Assembly: GCA_015179025.1 (NCBI GenBank) | Contig: WHUX01000387.1 | Span: 1 to 33,797, forward strand | Direction: 5' to 3' | Length of the DNA stretch: 33,797 nucleotides | Origin: Terfezia claveryi | Lineage: Eukaryota; Ascomycota; Pezizomycetes; Pezizales; Pezizaceae | The notes under the pieces: generated by a model | What the model was told of the DNA's origin: nothing | Databases searched by the model: none | Seen by the model: only the letters and a program-made list of their open reading frames with translations | In this document: positions 31,257 to 33,797 of the stretch, in pieces | Layout: the number at the start of each line of letters is the position of its first letter | Numbering within the stretch: position 1 is the first letter of the stretch | Translations under genes and position numbers: made by a program

Positions 31257-31373
31257 ATGTCTACCGACTTAAATCCTGGCGAGCAGGTCCTAGCCGTGGC
31301 ACGGTCACCGAATCAATTGATTGACATCCAGATTAACTTGAAAATGGGCCCTTCTAGGTCCTTAGAACTGTAG
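31257..31373 (+). CDS. Short ORF, possible lectin-like fragment
   Basis: MSTDLNPGEQVLAVARSPNQ followed by LIDIQINLKMG ends at TAG after 38 codons. The phrase AVARSPNQ-(I/L)-D resembles the repeat of fungal fucose-binding or related beta-propeller lectins, but one phrase is thin evidence. No further repeats follow in any frame, so this would be a 5' remnant at most. Confidence 0.15.
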   Translation: MSTDLNPGEQVLAVARSPNQLIDIQINLKMGPSRSLEL

Positions 31374-31967
31374 GCCAGAGTTTTTTAACGGTGGCATAGT
31401 TGTAAAGAAAATTTGTACTGTATATATGCGTAAATTGGCTAGTTAACCCGCCAGACTATTGAATAAATAAATGAAATACCACCTGAGAAAGTCATACTCC
31501 CGCGATCAGCATTTTAATCTATCTTGCAATAAATAAAAATATTTATGTCGAAAAACGAATGCAATATATTGAATTTCATCCCACGTCTGACGTACATATC
31601 ACATAATACTTCCGATCGAGGGTAATTCATTTATACTTACTCAGGAGCCCCACCCCGTACACGTCGTGTCCCAGAGCATAAGTAGTAGATAAATTCATGT
31701 TCAGAGATCCCACTTTGAATGACAGTAGTACCACTACGTTTACACTCATTCACTGAATATACTGCATCAATAAACAAGGATAAAGAAAAGAGGAAAAGAT
31801 GGCTATCGATAAGTCAAAGCAAAAAAAAGAGGTCTGATATTTGGGGTATAACTAACCCCAATCGCCCAAAGAACCTCCACGTTTATTAATACTGGCATGT
31901 CTGCGTAGGGCAAAAGCCAGCCACGGAGCAGTGCCTTGCGGCCAACGACCACCCCACCACCACCAAT

Positions 31968-33793
31968 CTAATCATTTCTCAACACCCTCTCCCCCCTCTT
32001 TCTAAACAAGCCTAACCAACCCCTCTCCTTCAAGTCCGCCTCATGATTCGCCCAAGCCTCACTAACACTCTTCCCATTCGTCTCCGGGATACACCTCTGG
32101 ACAAACACCGCCCCTAACAATGCCACCCCCGCAAACACCAGAAACACCCCCCCCTTCCCAAGCCCCGTCGCCGCCAGCACCGGAAATCCATAACTGACCA
32201 AAAACGTTCCAATCCAACTCGCGCACAAACTAATACTCTGCGCCGCGCCACTCGCTGAAAACTCCACCGTCTCTGCAGCCACCATCCATGGGATGGGCCC
32301 AGGCCAATACTAAAGCTACTAACAAATAGTATTGTCGCAGTCGCAGAGAGCAAGGGGATGTGGAAGATAATCCCGAGTCCGAGTGCGAGGGAGTTGAGCC
32401 CCATACCCCCAATACTAGCTAGCAGGTATGGTTTCCTCCCGGCAGAGTCGAAGAAGCGAGATGCATACCAGGTGAAGAAGAGGTTAATAGCAGAGATGAA
32501 AACGTTGATGAGGGTGGCGTCGTTTTCGGGGATGAGTTCGCGGAGAACGGAGACGCCGTACATGACGATTGCGTTGATACCAGTGAGTTGCTGGAGGAGC
32601 ATGATTCCAATGACGGCGATGACTTCTTTACGGTATTTGGCGTAGTGAGGAATTCTAAGAGGGAGATCTTAGGTTGCGTGGTGGCTTTCTGGCCTTCTTC
32701 TTCATCTGAGATGAGAGGTTCGACTTCGGCTGTATGGGGAAGAGAAGGGTGAGCTTCAAGCAAGTTTCTCCGAAATTTTTGGGATTATATTACCTGATGT
32801 CTCGCCTTGGTGATCACTCAAAGCCTGCTCAATCTCCGCCATACTTAAATTCCTACCCCTCAGAGCATGTAAACTATCCTCTGCATCTCCCTGTCGTCTA
32901 TTCGCAGCAAGCCATTTGGGCGATTCATGCGCACGGAGTAACAAAAGGCCCTGGATTGCACCAAGGACAGCCCCTACACCCAAGATCAGCCTCCAGAGGG
33001 CCTCCTTGCCTATAAATAATCATTAGCATCAATCCCACTAGCTTTGATTCCCATGATTGAACCCACTCAAAAACAACCCCAAAGACTGCGTCAACAATAT
33101 CCCCAGATTAACCGAAATCTGCGTAATAGCACCACTAACCACTCATTCAATTAGCCCCATTCCAACAAACCCATCCACCCCACCTCACCAAGACTACAGA
33201 GTAAACTTACAAACTTCCCTTCTCCCCCTCCGGCGCCAACTCATGCACATACAACGGCACCACCACCATCGCCGCCCCACTAGCAATCCCGCTAATCATC
33301 CTTCCAGCCAACATCCCTCCCAACGATCCTGCAAATGCCATCACCAGTCCTCCCAACGCAAACCCCAGCGAACACAGTAACAAGCTTCCCCTGCGGCCAT
33401 ATCGGTTACTAAGCGGTGCGCCGAGGAGTGCTCCACCGAGCCCACCGAAGGCAAAGATGGATGTAACGAGGCCGAAGTCGGAGGTTGACATGGTGATACA
33501 ACGAGGATGGTAGGGAGGCCAAGGGAGGCCTCGGAATGGGTGATGGTGGAGGTTGGCAGCGGATGGCGATTCGGGGGCGTTGAGTTCGGACTGGGGAAGG
33601 TGAGAAGAGGTTAGCTTGGTACCCATTATGAATGATGGGGAGCGTTAATGGGATTATAGTTTGGAGGGTGACTTGGGTATATCTGATTCATCTCGGGAAA
33701 ATAAATAGGGATAATACGCACCATATGGTAACCAAACAGCAACGGAGCAATAGCTGCACTCCCAAGGGAGTACAGTAACGGGAACGGCAGCAT
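31968..33793 (-). CDS. MFS sugar transporter, VPS73/YBR241C-like, two frame breaks
   Basis: This is a twelve-helix sugar-porter-family transporter, probably for hexoses; yeast relatives are vacuolar. Exons: 33793-33722 (start ATG 33793 in frame; an earlier start beyond the window is possible), 33590-33211, 33134-33067, 33009-32794 and 32729-31968, with introns of 57-131 bp. Motifs in order are FGYHM/SELNAPES (subfamily signature across the first intron), SNRYGRRGS, GRMISGIASGA, HESPKWL, QQLTGINAIVMYGVSVL, DSAGRKPYLL, IPWMVAAE and IPETNGKS. The central loop is short and acidic (ISDEEEGQ). One base is missing near 32639-32642 (before AKYRKEV) and one at 32295-32300 (GGGCCC, before IPWMV). 1498 plus 2 gives 500 codons, the usual size of the family. 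Confidence 0.9.
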
Positions 33794-33797
33794 AGCT

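Larger units (their letters stand above)
30428..31967. other. Intergenic region with a tandem repeat
   Basis: I see no convincing gene in 1.5 kb. It contains the 23-bp repeat (30541-30609). TAGCCGAGTGG near 30786 is a perfect A-box/tRNA-Ser or Leu D-arm match, but no B box follows. A 38-codon ORF (31257-31373) is listed separately. The right end should contain the 3' UTR of the transporter. Confidence 0.45.

Overview
The window looks like nuclear DNA of a filamentous ascomycete. The evidence is short GT-AG introns (mostly 49-76 bp, often with a CTAAC/CTGAC-like branch site), a group I fungal G-alpha gene, a fungal free-methionine-R-sulfoxide reductase, a VPS73-type MFS transporter, and a Ty3-like LTR retrotransposon with small mobile elements. 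A Pezizomycete (truffle or morel relative) would fit, but that is only an impression.

Layout. Positions 1-1716 are intergenic with two small inverted-repeat elements (413-549 and 1484-1653). Positions 1717-10707 are one 9-kb LTR retrotransposon: two 260-bp LTRs about 99% identical, gag with a zinc knuckle, a Pro/Gln repeat, protease, a Cys-rich linker, reverse transcriptase, two tandem RNase H domains, and an intact integrase ORF. Positions 10712-15789 are mostly gene-poor. A run of minus-strand genes follows: G-alpha (15790-17076), free-Met-R-sulfoxide reductase (19232-20375), a DUF202 membrane protein (21066-21932), and a possible small gene (24022-24296). The plus strand then carries a RasGEF-domain gene (about 25902-29003) and a PRXL2/AhpC-TSA-type thioredoxin-fold gene (29725-30427). 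A minus-strand MFS sugar transporter (31968-33793) ends the window.

No operon-like or clustered pathway logic is visible. G-alpha, RasGEF and the hexose-type transporter are ordinary housekeeping or signalling genes, and two redox-repair genes (fRMsr and PRXL2-like) lie about 10 kb apart.

The two most notable points are these. (1) The retrotransposon carries a second, RNase H1-like domain between its own RNase H and its integrase, the order known from plant Tat-lineage elements. (2) Almost every conserved gene has one or more 1-2 nt frame breaks, often at short homopolymers. In five of them, correcting the breaks restores a total length divisible by three. This points to consensus sequence errors rather than five independent pseudogenes, and it affects how the retroelement lesions should be read.
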